Assembly: GCA_001804865.1 (NCBI GenBank)
Contig: MHBK01000057.1
Span: forward strand, 1-64,000
Length of the DNA: 64,000 nucleotides
Direction of reading: 5' to 3'
DNA from: Lentisphaerae bacterium GWF2_57_35
GTDB lineage: Bacteria; Verrucomicrobiota; Kiritimatiellia; CAIQIC01; GWF2-57-35
In this document: positions 45,324-55,900 of the stretch, piece by piece
Layout of the letters: each line of letters starts with the position of its first letter
Numbering within the stretch: the stretch's first letter is position 1
Notes under the pieces: model-generated
Database searches by the model: none
Told to the model about the DNA's origin: nothing
Seen by the model: the letters and a program-made list of their open reading frames with translations, nothing else
Translations under genes and position numbers: made by a program

Positions 45324-46556
45324 TCAGATCCTCATCCCCGCCGGAATCACGGTGTTTTTCGGAATGACAATGACGCCTTCCTGCACCGAAAACAGCTCCG
45401 TTGTCGTTCCTTCGGGCTTGCCGTCGGGCGTGATGTAGGCCCCATCGCCAATGCGGGCGTTCTTGTCGATGATCGCATTCTTGATGAAGCAATCGCGGCC
45501 CACGCCCAAGTGCGGAATCCCCGGAGGCGGCGCCGATTTTTCCATGAAGTCGGAACCCATGAGAACCGTATGCTCGATGACGCTGCCGTCGCCGACAATC
45601 GCCCGTACGCCAACGATCGAGTGCAGTATCCGGTGCCCGGAAATGATACACCCCTCGCACAGCAGGCAGCGGTTCAAATCGCAGCAATTGATCTTGGACG
45701 GAGGAAGATACCGCATGCGCGTATAGATCGGCGCTTTGGTGTCGTAGAAATTGAATTCGGGCACCCGGTCGGTCAAGGCCAGATTGGCCTCCCAAAAAGC
45801 GCGCACCGTCCCGATGTCTTTCCAGTAGCCCTCGAAGCCGTAGCTAAACACCTTGGTCTGGCTGATCGAGGCAGGAATGATGTCCTTGCCGAAATCGCTG
45901 AACTCGTTATCCAGGAGCTTTTCGAGCACCTTCTTGTTGAACACATAAATGCCCATGCTGGCCATGAAGCGTTCGTCCTTGTACAGCGACGCACGATACT
46001 CGTCCAGCGCAGGACCTGTCCCGGGCTTCTCGACAAATTTCGTAATGCGCTTGTTGGCATCCACCTGCATGATGCCCAAGGCCCCAGCCTCCGAGCGTTC
46101 GACCGGCTTCGTGCAGATCGTGACATCCGCGCCCTTTTCGATGTGCTGATGCACCACATCGGCGAAATTCATGCGATATAATTGATCGCCCGAAAGCACA
46201 ACCACCAAATCGGGCTCCTCGTCCATCAGGTAGCGGTAGTTCTGCCGGACCGCGTCCGCCGTGCCCTGATACCACAACTCGGACCCAGGCGTCTGCTGGG
46301 CGGCCAGAATGCGCACAAAACCGCTGTTGAACTGATCGAAACGATACGTCGACTGCACATGCTGATGCAGCGAAACGCTGTTGAATTGAGTTAGCAAATA
46401 GATGCGGCGGATTCCACTGTTGATGCAGTTGCTGATGGGAATATCCACGAGCCGATACTTCCCTCCGATCGGCACCGCCGGTTTGGCCCGATCGCGCGTT
46501 AACGGTTGAAGTCGTTTACCCTGTCCCCCACCCATAATCACGGAAACTACATTCAT
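45324..46556 (-). CDS. glgC: Glucose-1-phosphate adenylyltransferase (ADP-glucose synthase)
   Basis: Makes ADP-glucose for glycogen synthesis; 410 residues, family-normal. The nucleotidyltransferase domain starts SVIMGGGQGKRLQPLTRDRAKPAVPIG, and the substrate motifs WYQGTADAVRQN, VLSGDQLYRMNF, FVEKPGTGP and GYWKDIGTV follow. A C-terminal left-handed beta-helix (about 290-410) carries regulatory sites and ends NTVIPAGMRI. The start at 46556 follows AAGGA. It is a single gene; other glg genes are not present. Allosteric control by glycolytic intermediates is usual in the family. Confidence 0.96.
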   Translation of the reverse strand: MNVVSVIMGGGQGKRLQPLTRDRAKPAVPIGGKYRLVDIPISNCINSGIRRIYLLTQFNSVSLHQHVQSTYRFDQFNSGFVRILAAQQTPGSELWYQGTADAVRQNYRYLMDEEPDLVVVLSGDQLYRMNFADVVHQHIEKGADVTICTKPVERSEAGALGIMQVDANKRITKFVEKPGTGPALDEYRASLYKDERFMASMGIYVFNKKVLEKLLDNEFSDFGKDIIPASISQTKVFSYGFEGYWKDIGTVRAFWEANLALTDRVPEFNFYDTKAPIYTRMRYLPPSKINCCDLNRCLLCEGCIISGHRILHSIVGVRAIVGDGSVIEHTVLMGSDFMEKSAPPPGIPHLGVGRDCFIKNAIIDKNARIGDGAYITPDGKPEGTTTELFSVQEGVIVIPKNTVIPAGMRI

Positions 46557-47198
46557 GTAAAATCCTTTTTATAAAAAGTGCCTTACCTCCGCTTAAGCTA
46601 GGATCATGATCCCGGTCACGCAACTTAAAAAACGCAAAAGTTTCCTGACAAAACGAACCTCAGGATCCGCGGGACGCTTTGCCATCCAAGGGGCTCATCA
46701 AAGTAGACCCACTCGGGTGAGAGCGAAGACCGACTAAAAGCAGCACGAAAACAAGGAATCGTTGTAGCGCTGGCTTCTAACCCTGGAAGAGTCGCCCCAC
46801 AGATGGCCAAGCGGTCCAACGGATCATCAAGTGAGGGAAATGACCGTCGAACACATCACCAGCGACAAGCAAACGCCAACGACGCAGCGATGGAAGCTTG
46901 GGTTGCGCATCCCTGGGATGGGAAGGCCCGTGCCAACGAAGATTGAGTTTTCAAGGCGCAGCATGGAGGACGAGCAGGAGTTTGCGTCCGCCGGCTATGA
47001 CCTGCAACCGATTTTGACGAATCACTACACGAAGCAAGCCGCCTGTAGCCAGAAAATACGGGTCTTAGAAGGGACCGCTACCTGTTATTTTTATTATATT
47101 AAGATGTTTACAAGCATATTTCAGCCTGCTAGCATGCGCTACAACAACGGGAGCGCTCCCGTTGATACGACCTAAAACAAGCAAGAAGGGAGTACGTT
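46557..47198. other. Divergent regulatory interval
   Basis: About 640 bp without a convincing gene, between leftward glgC and the rightward lipase cassette. A 114-codon ORF at 46831-47175 has no conserved look. An AT-rich stretch (about 47085-47125) and a 20-bp perfect palindrome at 47145-47164 lie just upstream of the cassette and are the likely promoter/operator region. Confidence 0.55.
47145..47164. promoter_or_regulatory. 20-bp perfect palindrome CAACGGGAGCGCTCCCGTTG
   Basis: Fully symmetric site 35 bp before the GTG start of the first cassette gene and just behind an AT-rich stretch. It could be an operator or an RNA hairpin in the leader; no T-run follows. Confidence 0.45.
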
Positions 47199-48560
47199 GT
47201 GAGCAGAAAGTTTTCCTGTCAAACCATTGGTGGGCGCACGGTTGCATGCGCCTTACTTGCACTTTGCACCGGAACCGCTTCGGTGAAAGCCCAGATGGCT
47301 TATGTAGTCGGCAAAGAATACAACATGCACAAGTCGGGGGATTGGTTTGGCGCCGGGGTCGGGTTGCGGGCCGGCTTGAGTGCAAATCCTCTCGCATCTC
47401 CCTATTTTAGCCTTGGAAGCGATGCATCGGCGTATTTGGTGATATTGAAATCCAGAATGGACGTCACGAAAGCCGGCGCCGAGATGTTTTTGAAGGATTC
47501 CGGCCTGGGTTACGGAGCGTATCTCAAATTATTGAACCAGACCATCTGGCAAACCTCCTTCAACGATCCGGAAGTCGAAAACTCGGTTCAGGTCACGCCC
47601 GCGGAACGCTCACAAGCGCTGGAGGCTTTTCGACTCGGAATGAAAGACGACTTCAAGCGCGCCTCGAGCGCCTGGAGCGCCTTCAAGTCCGCCCGAGGCT
47701 GTCCGTCCGGATATCAGGCGGCCGCGCCCTATCTAATTCTTTCCGGCGTAATCGCGAATGCGGGCCTTGCGCCGAATTGCGCTTTGTTCGCGAATCGCGC
47801 CGACATGGAAAGCGCGCTCAACACCGCTTCGCATCCCTCGCAGGTCTTCCTGGGCGAAGTCATGCGCGCTTATGCCGGCGCTCCGATGGATGCGCGCAAA
47901 GCGACGGGAATTCTGGCGGATCTGGTAAAGGAGCAACTGCTCGACTACGGCGCCCAAGCGTTGCCGCCCCCGGTTTGTTACGCCCCCGCCCCCACCAAGT
48001 TCTACAAGAAGTTCATGGAAGTGCAAACCACGTTCCCCATCGTGATCATTCCCGTCACGGTTAAAGCCGGTGCGGACGGCGAGCTCGGCTGGAATTGGCA
48101 AGTGGGCGCGAACCACACGGTCTGCCGCGTTCCGTTCAAGTCCACGACGCTGGAAACGGCGGTTCCTTTCGACCGTCCTTTCGCGGCGGCCACCTCCTTC
48201 GTGGATGCCGGCGGCTATGCCAGCGCCGAGGCCAACCTCATCATCGCCGGCGCGGGCGTGGAAGGCAAACTGTCGTTGGCGCGGGACGAACTCAAGGCGC
48301 AGGCGCAAACCCGCCTGTTTACGGGTTCGGGCGTCAGCGCGTCGGTCGTCAACTCTTTCAGCGGTCCTTCCGGCAAGATCGACGCCTTTGTGCGTTATCC
48401 CGAGCTGACCTGGGTGCGTCGCTGCTGGCGCGTGTGCTGGTGGAAGGTATGCATCTCTTTGCCGGCCATTGTGGAACGCAAGTCCTACTGGCCTTTGGCT
48501 AACTTCCCCGCGAACGTCACGCAAGCCACCCTCGCTGCATGGCAACAGGGAGCGCTCTAA
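47199..48560 (+). CDS. Unknown exported protein, first gene of the lipase cassette
   Basis: Secreted protein of 453 residues without a family I recognise. GTG start with GAAGGGAG upstream. The signal peptide (VACALLALCTGTASVKA) is cut near residue 31. The mature part starts with beta-like Gly-rich segments (SGDWFGAGVGLRAGLSANPL), passes a helical segment (about 120-260, with PAERSQALEAFRLGMKDDF), then a beta-rich half (FPIVIIPVTVKAGADGELGW, GGYASAEANLIIAGAGVEGKL). The C-terminus has an odd Trp/Arg/Cys motif, WVRRCWRVCWWKVCISLP. No catalytic triad was seen. It is 54 bp ahead of the lipase gene; a structural or lipid-binding partner role is inference. Confidence 0.7.
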   Translation: MSRKFSCQTIGGRTVACALLALCTGTASVKAQMAYVVGKEYNMHKSGDWFGAGVGLRAGLSANPLASPYFSLGSDASAYLVILKSRMDVTKAGAEMFLKDSGLGYGAYLKLLNQTIWQTSFNDPEVENSVQVTPAERSQALEAFRLGMKDDFKRASSAWSAFKSARGCPSGYQAAAPYLILSGVIANAGLAPNCALFANRADMESALNTASHPSQVFLGEVMRAYAGAPMDARKATGILADLVKEQLLDYGAQALPPPVCYAPAPTKFYKKFMEVQTTFPIVIIPVTVKAGADGELGWNWQVGANHTVCRVPFKSTTLETAVPFDRPFAAATSFVDAGGYASAEANLIIAGAGVEGKLSLARDELKAQAQTRLFTGSGVSASVVNSFSGPSGKIDAFVRYPELTWVRRCWRVCWWKVCISLPAIVERKSYWPLANFPANVTQATLAAWQQGAL

Positions 48561-48614
48561 CCTCATCGGACGACCACCATTTAACGACACTGTTATAGAA
48601 AGGGAGAGATCAGC

Positions 48615-49715
48615 ATGAAAAAATGGACTTTCGCAACCATCGCATCGATAACACTGGCGGCGCACTTGGCGACGCCGGCCCAGGCAGCCTGGGATCCGTT
48701 CAAATACTTGATGTTGCTGCCGGACGCCTGGAGCCGGAACGACAGCGTCAAACCCACGACCGGCGTGCTGGCAACCCGCATGGCTGCCGAGACGGGCCGG
48801 ATTACCTCCGACGGCGATTTGTTGTCCACCGGCTATAATCGCAACATGAATTTGTTGTTCGCCTGCGCCAGTGAAGAAGCCTACCAGGATCTGACCGTGG
48901 AGGGGCGCACCTCAGCCAGCGGCGCTTTGCGCAAGGAAGGGTTTAGCGAGTTGCGCGTCATCGCCGGGGCTGACGGCGGTCTGGGCGCGGTGGTGATGGA
49001 GAAAAAGCTGTCGAGCGATCGGCGCGTGCTGGCCATCGGATTCAAAGGCACGTGCGAGACCTTCGACCTGATTTACGATGGGTATGGATATCTGACCTCC
49101 TTCCCAGGCGGCAGTCTTCAGGTGCATTCGGGCTTCAAGTCGCAGATGGACCAGTTTGTGAAGGTAGAACCCACGGTCCGCACCTCCGACGGCTTCACGT
49201 TGAACGATTTCATTTACCGGGAGAGCCAGAAGCCGGCCGCGCAGCGCACGCGCTTCATCCTCTATGGACACAGCCTGGGCGGCGCTTCGGCCAAACTCTA
49301 TGGCGCACTGCTCGCCGACCGGGGCATGCCGGTAACGGTCTACACCTTCGGCGCGCCGCCGGTCAGCCAGCAGCCCTTTGTCAACGCCTACAAAGGAAAG
49401 ATGGCTCTGTATGAATTCTATCACCCGAACGATCCGGTGGCGCAACTGGTCGGGGCGCTGACCACCCTGGGTTCCGGCATCGTCTCGCCCGCGTTTTCAA
49501 CGCTGACGCATTTTCCGGGGCGTTATTATTATCATGGGCCGTTGGCGCCGGTGTTCGCCCAGGGCGAAGCGGCGCCCGATTTTGCCGTGCCCACCATGCA
49601 TCACCATAACATATGGAAGTACATCCTCTATGCCGAGGTGGATCGCGCCGGAAATGCCGGCCGAGATGCGCGCATGACGGCGGCTTCCATGAACGCCCTC
49701 GACGTGTTCCAATAA
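48615..49715 (+). CDS. Secreted class 3 lipase
   Basis: Alpha/beta-hydrolase of the lipase_3 (fungal lipase-like) family, 366 residues. The signal peptide MKKWTFATIASITLAAHLATPAQA leads to the hydrolase domain. The Ser nucleophile is Ser220 in the elbow YGHSLGGASAK. Asp273 (YHPNDPVAQL) and a His in TMHHHNIWKY (329-331) complete a plausible triad. VLAIGFKGT and the VHSGFKSQMD helix are family-typical. Expected to hydrolyse triacylglycerols or related esters outside the cytoplasm. The start follows AAAGGGAGAG. The next gene begins 18 bp later. Confidence 0.92.
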   Translation: MKKWTFATIASITLAAHLATPAQAAWDPFKYLMLLPDAWSRNDSVKPTTGVLATRMAAETGRITSDGDLLSTGYNRNMNLLFACASEEAYQDLTVEGRTSASGALRKEGFSELRVIAGADGGLGAVVMEKKLSSDRRVLAIGFKGTCETFDLIYDGYGYLTSFPGGSLQVHSGFKSQMDQFVKVEPTVRTSDGFTLNDFIYRESQKPAAQRTRFILYGHSLGGASAKLYGALLADRGMPVTVYTFGAPPVSQQPFVNAYKGKMALYEFYHPNDPVAQLVGALTTLGSGIVSPAFSTLTHFPGRYYYHGPLAPVFAQGEAAPDFAVPTMHHHNIWKYILYAEVDRAGNAGRDARMTAASMNALDVFQ

Positions 49716-49733
49716 ACCGGAAGGAACCTAGCC

Positions 49734-51785
49734 ATGACGAACACCCCCTCCCCCCGGCGGACGATCGCCTACGGCCTCCGCCTGACTGCGGCCGCCATCG
49801 TTATGCTGGCCGCATGGGGAGGGGTTTCGTGGTGGAATGCGCGGCATGAGCCCTGCGGCGCGCCGCCGCCGGCCGCAGAGGCCGGTTCAAGCGGCAAGCC
49901 GCAGGTCGAAGCCGCGTCGCAGACGCCCTCCCTCCTATGGGTCGCCGATGCACGGCAAATGTACGACTATGCGCTGCATACCGAAGTTGCCCTGCGCCCA
50001 TTGGCGTTGGACGCCCCGGCGGCATCCAATCCCGTCGTCACCCGCATCGCCGTGGACATCGAAGGCGTCTTGAACATGCGCGTGGCGGATACGACGGAGG
50101 TGGTTACCGTGGCTTTTCAACTGACGCCGGCGAAGGTAAGCCTCAACAACACGGAAGCGCCGGAACTGGAAGAGCTGTTTCAAACGCCCTTTATGGTCGG
50201 ATTCAGCCCCGACGGCGAAACGCTGTTCAAAGTCTTTCCGATGAAGCTGACGCAACAGGAAAAAGACTCGCTCGAAGGCCTGTTTAACTTGCTGCAAATT
50301 TCGATTCCAACGGCATCTTCCCGGACGGATTCGTTGCCGTGGCACACGATCGAGTATGACGCCATCGGCAGCTACGTGGCCGACTACCTTCCGCTCGATG
50401 CCGCGCGCATTGCCAAGGCCAAGACGGCTTATACCGCCTTCGGCGCCAAACGACCGGCGCTCGGCGACGACGAGGCCGGCGAAACTGCCCCGCCGCCAAC
50501 CCAGCCCGGGGAAGATCTTTTGAAGGATTTGATGTCGGCAAAGATCTGCAGCTCCTCCAATGTCTATACGCTTCAGCCGGGCGTGTCCTGGCTGTCGGCT
50601 TGCGAGAGCGAGGAACGCCTGGAGGTCTATGCCCAGCAGTCGCTGTTCAGCGAAAGCTACTCCACGCTCCGGATGACTCCGCGAGCTTATCGAACGAATC
50701 CCCGGGTGGACATCTGGTCGCTCAGCGGCCATCGCGACCAACTCATGCAAACGCTGGCCATGTGGGGCTTTTATTCGGAAACCCGGAAATTCGACGATGC
50801 CTGGGAGCAAGCCAAACTTCAGGAACTGAGAAAAAAATACGCGAATACAACCGTGGAAGACCTGTACGACGATCTCGTCGACGCCGTCAACTCCAGTTCC
50901 AACCATGTGGACACCATTCCCGCCATTCACGCCCTGCGCGATTATTTGAAGGCCTATCCCGAGCGCGCGGCGGGCGTGCCCCAACTGCTGAGAAACGACC
51001 AGCTGCCCGATGAAATGGCCGGCCGCATCATTCATGCCCTGGAGTTGGCGGGAACCCCTGAAGCCCAGCAAGCCTTGGGTTCCATCATGCTGAACGAAGA
51101 ACAACAGCCCTCGCAACGGTTGCAAGCCGTGGTGGCTTCCGGCGGCGTCGAACAACCCTCCGAGGAAATGGTCGACGATCTCTGGGCCTTGTCGCGATCG
51201 CCCACGCTAAACGAACCCATGTCCAATTGCGCCGTCCTCGCCCTGGGCATCGTCAGCGGAACCCTCTCCAACACCAACCAGACGGAGCGCGCGGACGCCA
51301 TTAATAACGAAATCGCCGCACTGCTGAAATCTCCCAATCCCACCACGCGCGCCCTGGCCCTGACCGCCCTGGAAAACGCCCAGGCCGCTGCCTACGAAGC
51401 GATCGCACCCCACCTGCAAGCCGCAGACGAACAAGAACGGGCCGCAGCGTACAGCGCCTTGCGCGTATGCTCCGAGCCGGACGCGCTGACCAGCCTGCGC
51501 CAGGCTTTCGACGCCGATGCCTCCGCCATCGTCCGCAAGGCCGCCTTTGACGCAATGGCGTCGCGCGACCCCGCGCAAGCCAGTCTATGGGCCCGGGAAC
51601 GCCTGGGCGCCGAGAACAACGAGCTGCTGCGACTGCAATTGGTCATGGCGCTCGGGAAGCAAGCAGCCCTGCCGGCCAACCGCGCAACGCTGGAAGCCCA
51701 ACTTGCGCGCGAATTGTCGCCCGGTATCACCAACGCCATTCATCGGATTCTGTCCGGCGCCGACCTGACCGACGGCCATCAATAA
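49734..51785 (+). CDS. Vitellogenin/MTP-like lipid-transfer module protein
   Basis: Envelope protein of 683 residues. One N-terminal membrane helix (IAYGLRLTAAAIVMLAAWGGVSW) anchors or exports it. Residues about 70-330 are beta-rich (MYDYALHTEVALRPL, VVTRIAVDIEGVLNMRV, FMVGFSPDGETLFKVFPM), resembling the N-terminal beta barrel of large lipid-transfer proteins. Residues about 375-680 are paired helices like the alpha-helical layer of vitellogenin/MTP (AIHALRDYLKAYPERA, MSNCAVLALGIVSGTLSNTNQ, RALALTALENAQAAAYEAIAPHL). The layout match is my reading, not a database hit; a plain HEAT-repeat protein is the alternative. It lies 18 bp behind the lipase, so handling of lipids or lipolysis products is a reasonable inference. 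The start follows GGAAGGA. Confidence 0.65.
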   Translation: MTNTPSPRRTIAYGLRLTAAAIVMLAAWGGVSWWNARHEPCGAPPPAAEAGSSGKPQVEAASQTPSLLWVADARQMYDYALHTEVALRPLALDAPAASNPVVTRIAVDIEGVLNMRVADTTEVVTVAFQLTPAKVSLNNTEAPELEELFQTPFMVGFSPDGETLFKVFPMKLTQQEKDSLEGLFNLLQISIPTASSRTDSLPWHTIEYDAIGSYVADYLPLDAARIAKAKTAYTAFGAKRPALGDDEAGETAPPPTQPGEDLLKDLMSAKICSSSNVYTLQPGVSWLSACESEERLEVYAQQSLFSESYSTLRMTPRAYRTNPRVDIWSLSGHRDQLMQTLAMWGFYSETRKFDDAWEQAKLQELRKKYANTTVEDLYDDLVDAVNSSSNHVDTIPAIHALRDYLKAYPERAAGVPQLLRNDQLPDEMAGRIIHALELAGTPEAQQALGSIMLNEEQQPSQRLQAVVASGGVEQPSEEMVDDLWALSRSPTLNEPMSNCAVLALGIVSGTLSNTNQTERADAINNEIAALLKSPNPTTRALALTALENAQAAAYEAIAPHLQAADEQERAAAYSALRVCSEPDALTSLRQAFDADASAIVRKAAFDAMASRDPAQASLWARERLGAENNELLRLQLVMALGKQAALPANRATLEAQLARELSPGITNAIHRILSGADLTDGHQ

Positions 51786-52030
51786 ACCATCCAAGTACAC
51801 TCCGGGAATACGGCATATTTCACCGTCATAGGGCCGCCCTGTTCGCGACGTCGCATGATGCGGAATCACGCCTGGCCCTATCGTTTCGTAAAAAATGCAT
51901 TTACTTTCTGGGCCGTTACCAGATATACGTATTTTAACGCAGAAGAGTGCTATTGGGTTGATTTGGCTCATTGCCGTTTGAGACGTTTTTAAACGTGCGC
52001 ATGTGAGCAGCCAGATAAAGGAGTGCACTT

Positions 52031-52885
52031 GTGTCTGAAGAAAAAGAGCAGAGCTTGGGCGTGACGGGCAGGTATGAAATTCAGGGCGTCATGCATCGGG
52101 GCGGGTTTGGCACTATTTACAAAGTCTGGGATAAACAACTGCAACGCCAAGCGGCTTTGAAGCGACTCGACCAGGAAAACGCGGACGAAGTCACCAAAGT
52201 GGACGACTTGTGGTGGGAAGCCATATCCCTGGCCTCCCTTCAACATCCCAATATTCTCTCCGTCTACGACTTCGGCACCGATGAGCAAGGTCCGTATATC
52301 GTGATGGAATTTATCGACGGGGAAAACCTCGGGACTTTTGTAAATAACTTCAAGTACGACCTGAACTCCTTTACCGACGCGGCCATCCAGACCTTGCGGG
52401 GGCTCATCGCGGCACATGAAAAAGACCTGATCCACCGCGACATCAAACCCTTCAACATCATGGTCACCCGCCTGCCCAGCGACTATCTTCTCTATAAAAT
52501 CCTGGACTTTGGACTGGTGGACATTCTCGAACAGCAGATCAATAACCCTTTCGTGAAGCGCAACAAAATTTACGGGTCTCTTCATTACATCGCCCCGGAG
52601 CAACTCCAGCAGAAACCTCCCGACTTCAGGACCGACCTCTATGCCATCGGGTGCGTTTACTATTTCATGCTGACAAAACAGCACGCATTCGGCGGAAAGA
52701 GTACGGAAGAAATTATGAAGAGCCATCTGCTCCACGAATTCGAGCTCTTGGACTCCTTACGCCCCGATCTTCCCGCCGCGGTGACGGACTGGGTCATGAA
52801 GCTCATGAACCGGGACCCGGAAGACCGCCCCGCTTCCGCCAAAGAAGCGCTCGCGAATCTCGTCCAGATCCTCGACAGCCTTTAG
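52031..52885 (+). CDS. Ser/Thr protein kinase (Hanks type), stand-alone
   Basis: Cytoplasmic eukaryote-like kinase, 284 residues, kinase domain only. GTG start with AAAGGAG upstream. The Gly-rich loop is MHRGGFGTIYKV, the catalytic Lys is Lys44 (AALKRLD) and the helix-C Glu is Glu63. The catalytic loop is HRDIKPFN (Asp137) and the metal-binding motif DFG (Asp159), followed by GSLHYIAPEQL as the activation-segment end. All active-site residues are present. There are no membrane or sensor domains, so input must come from a partner. It follows the lipase cassette after 245 bp on the same strand and converges with the next kinase, 16 bp apart. Confidence 0.95.
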   Translation: MSEEKEQSLGVTGRYEIQGVMHRGGFGTIYKVWDKQLQRQAALKRLDQENADEVTKVDDLWWEAISLASLQHPNILSVYDFGTDEQGPYIVMEFIDGENLGTFVNNFKYDLNSFTDAAIQTLRGLIAAHEKDLIHRDIKPFNIMVTRLPSDYLLYKILDFGLVDILEQQINNPFVKRNKIYGSLHYIAPEQLQQKPPDFRTDLYAIGCVYYFMLTKQHAFGGKSTEEIMKSHLLHEFELLDSLRPDLPAAVTDWVMKLMNRDPEDRPASAKEALANLVQILDSL

Positions 52886-52901
52886 CCCGCTCAAAGCCGG
52901 A

Positions 52902-55900
52902 TTAGGCATCCCATTCGAGCATGAAGCCATTGTGCGCCCTCGGGTGCACTTCGCAGGTCCAGTTGCCGTTGAAGAACACCTTCGGCCCTGGCGTCTGCTC
53001 GCGAAGCGGATCGAGGAACATGCGGAAGTCGCACGGCTCGCCGTGGGTCCACTGCAAGACGCCGTCCCGATTTTCCAAACCGATCCAGAACCAACTGCCC
53101 TGCGGCAGCATGGCGTTCAGGAAGTCGTTCACCTCTCGGCTGGGAATAAAGACCAGACGCCCGCCGCAATGCTCCGCAAAAGCGCGAGCATCGGACCACG
53201 ACAGGAATCGAGGCACAAAGAGATAATGCTTTCCGTTGTATTCGCGCGCCAGCTTCCGCAGCCTCTTCACGTTGTCCGCCCGGCAAGCCAGCAAGGTTTC
53301 CGCATACAACGCGTGCGCGGCAAAACGAAAATCGCGCGACCACAACTGATGCATCCACTCCAGTTCCTGCACCGGGATGCTCGGGCAGTCATAGAAGAAG
53401 TTGGCGGGCGGGCGCTTGATCAACGACCCCACATTGCGCAATTGGTTGTTCCCGCATGTCAGCGTCGCCAGCCGCATGTCCTGCACCGGAGCCAGGCTGG
53501 CGATCGCATTGTTCTGACAGCTCAGCAGCGTCAACGGCAGCGTCCTCAGCGGAGAGAGATCCTCGACCCGGTTGTCGGGGAAATGCAGGCCCGTCAACGG
53601 CAGCTCTTGCAGCGGGGAAAGATCGCGTACGCGATTGCCGCTGATGATCAGCGTTCGCAAGGGCATCTTGAGCAGCGGCGAGAGATCTTCGATTTGATTG
53701 CCGTCGGCGTAGAGCCCCGTTAACGGCATGTGTTGCAGCGGCGCCAGGCTTTCGATGCCGCAGCCCCAGCAACACAGCCACGTCAGCTTCATCCCCCGCA
53801 ACGGCTCCAGCCCATTGCTCAGCCGGCCCCCGCCGCAATTCAGCATGGTCAACGGCATGCCGCGCAACGGTTCCAGGCTTTCGATGGGACAGCCTTCGCA
53901 CAGCAGCGTCTGCAAAGGCATGCCGTGCAGCGGCCCCAGATCGGCAATCGGATTGCCGTTGCAGTTCAATGTGACCAGCGGCTTGCCTTGCAACGGCGAC
54001 AGATCGGCGATCCGGTTGTAGGCGCAGTACAACGTGGTGACCGGCAACTCCCGCAAGGGCTCCAGGGAGACCAGGCCGCCTCTGGAAATATCCACGGTCA
54101 GTCCGTTGTTGTCCATGCGCACGTCCACAGGCGCCCCCGGCCAGGCCGCTTGAAGCCGGGCACGCCATTCGGGAAGGCGTTCGTGCATCTGGCGCCGCGT
54201 GCGCGCCGCAACGGCGCCCTTCTGCGCGCGCGCCAAGCGCACCGCGTCGGGGGAAGAATCGGCCACTTCTTCGTACAAATCCAAAGCTGTAATATAGTGA
54301 CCCTTCTGCAAATGCCGGTCCGCGGTATCCAGCAGGTCCGCCTTCCAGGGCGTTCCCAACGTGTAGACCCGGACGCGGGTATACCGGCTGTCGGTCAACC
54401 AGCCCAGCAGGCCTGCCGCAGTTCGTTCGGAGCCGCTTAGCGGATCGGGATCCACCACATTGAACACTTCCCGTCCATTCACCGACATCCGCAAATGTCC
54501 GCCCACGCGTTCGGCCCGCACGCTGTACGCAACCCCCTTGTCCAGAGGCGCCGCCGCTTCGCTCCATAGCTTCGTGTCCGAACGCGACAGCACATTGGCC
54601 GAATTCTCGTATCCGCCATACTTGAACTCATAGCCGCTGGCCGGAATATCCTTGAGGTTCCGGGAGCGCACCGCGCTCATAAAGCACGCGACATCGTTCA
54701 AAAAGACGCTTTCGATCCGGCACTCGAAATCGATGCGCACGTCGCCGCTCAACGGCTGCTTCAACATCAAAAACTGCGGTTCCCCGCCGTAAAGACGCAG
54801 CTCGCCGTCGCGCCATGCCCACTCGCCGCAAATATCCCATCGCGCATCCACGTGCGGATCGCTAAAGTCGTCCTCCAACACCAGATTCCACGTCAAACCG
54901 CTCTGATAGGCCTCGATTTCGCGCTGCAAATCCCTGACCGTCGGAAAGCGCTCTTCCGGACGGCAAGCCATGGCCTTCATGGCAATGTCCGACAACGTCC
55001 CGGGTATTCGGCCCGTCGGACAATGACACAAAGGGATATCTCGTCCGTCCGGAGGCAAGGGATTCAACGGCGCCCGCACGGGACCGGTCGGCGCCGCCAC
55101 CGGGTTGAACGCGGTGGGCGCCGCAATTTCGCCGTTAATGATCTTGCGCAGCACTTCCTGCAAGCTGCCGGAGGCCGAAGGCGCCCGCAGCGTCAAAATG
55201 CTGTACAGAATGGCGCCCAGCGAATAAATATCCGCCCGCTTGTCGTCCTTTCGCGCAGAGGGAGAAATCTGTTCCGGGGCCATGAATCCCGGCGTTCCCA
55301 CGGCGGTTCCCGTGATGGTTCGCAAATCGGAGCCCACCTCATCCGTATGCACGAGCATGGTTTCGCCGTTCAACATCACGGCGTGTTCCCCGCCGGGCTT
55401 ATCGATAACCTTCGCCAGCCCCCAATCGAGCACCAGCACCTCGCCATAGTCCCCCACCATGATGTTGCCGGGTTTCAAATCGTGATGTACGACTTCGCGC
55501 GAGTGAGCGAAGGATACCGCGTCGCATACTTTGAGAAAAACCGACAATAAACGGCTTAGCGGGTATTCGTCGATGGTCTTGGTATCCCCTTTGCGCAACC
55601 GATTGAGCACATCCGTCAGCGTCAGCCCCTGCACCCGCTTCATGGTAAAGAAGACATTGCCCTTCCGATCGTTCCCCATCTCGTGCACAGGCACGATGTT
55701 CGGATGCTCCAGCCGCGACGTAATCCGCGCCTCTTCAACGAACCGCTCGCGATCCTGATCGTTGGAGTTGATCTCCCCCAACATGACCTTCATGGCCACT
55801 TTGCGATCGAAGGTCATGTCATGAGCTTCGTACACCACCCCCATGCCGCCCTTACCCAGCACTTCGCCCAGCTCGTACTCTCCCGCTTCGAAAACCGTTT

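Noticed and set aside
46831..47175. 114-codon ORF upstream of the lipase cassette
   Set aside because: No ribosome site, no recognisable sequence, and it overlaps the AT-rich promoter-like region and palindrome.
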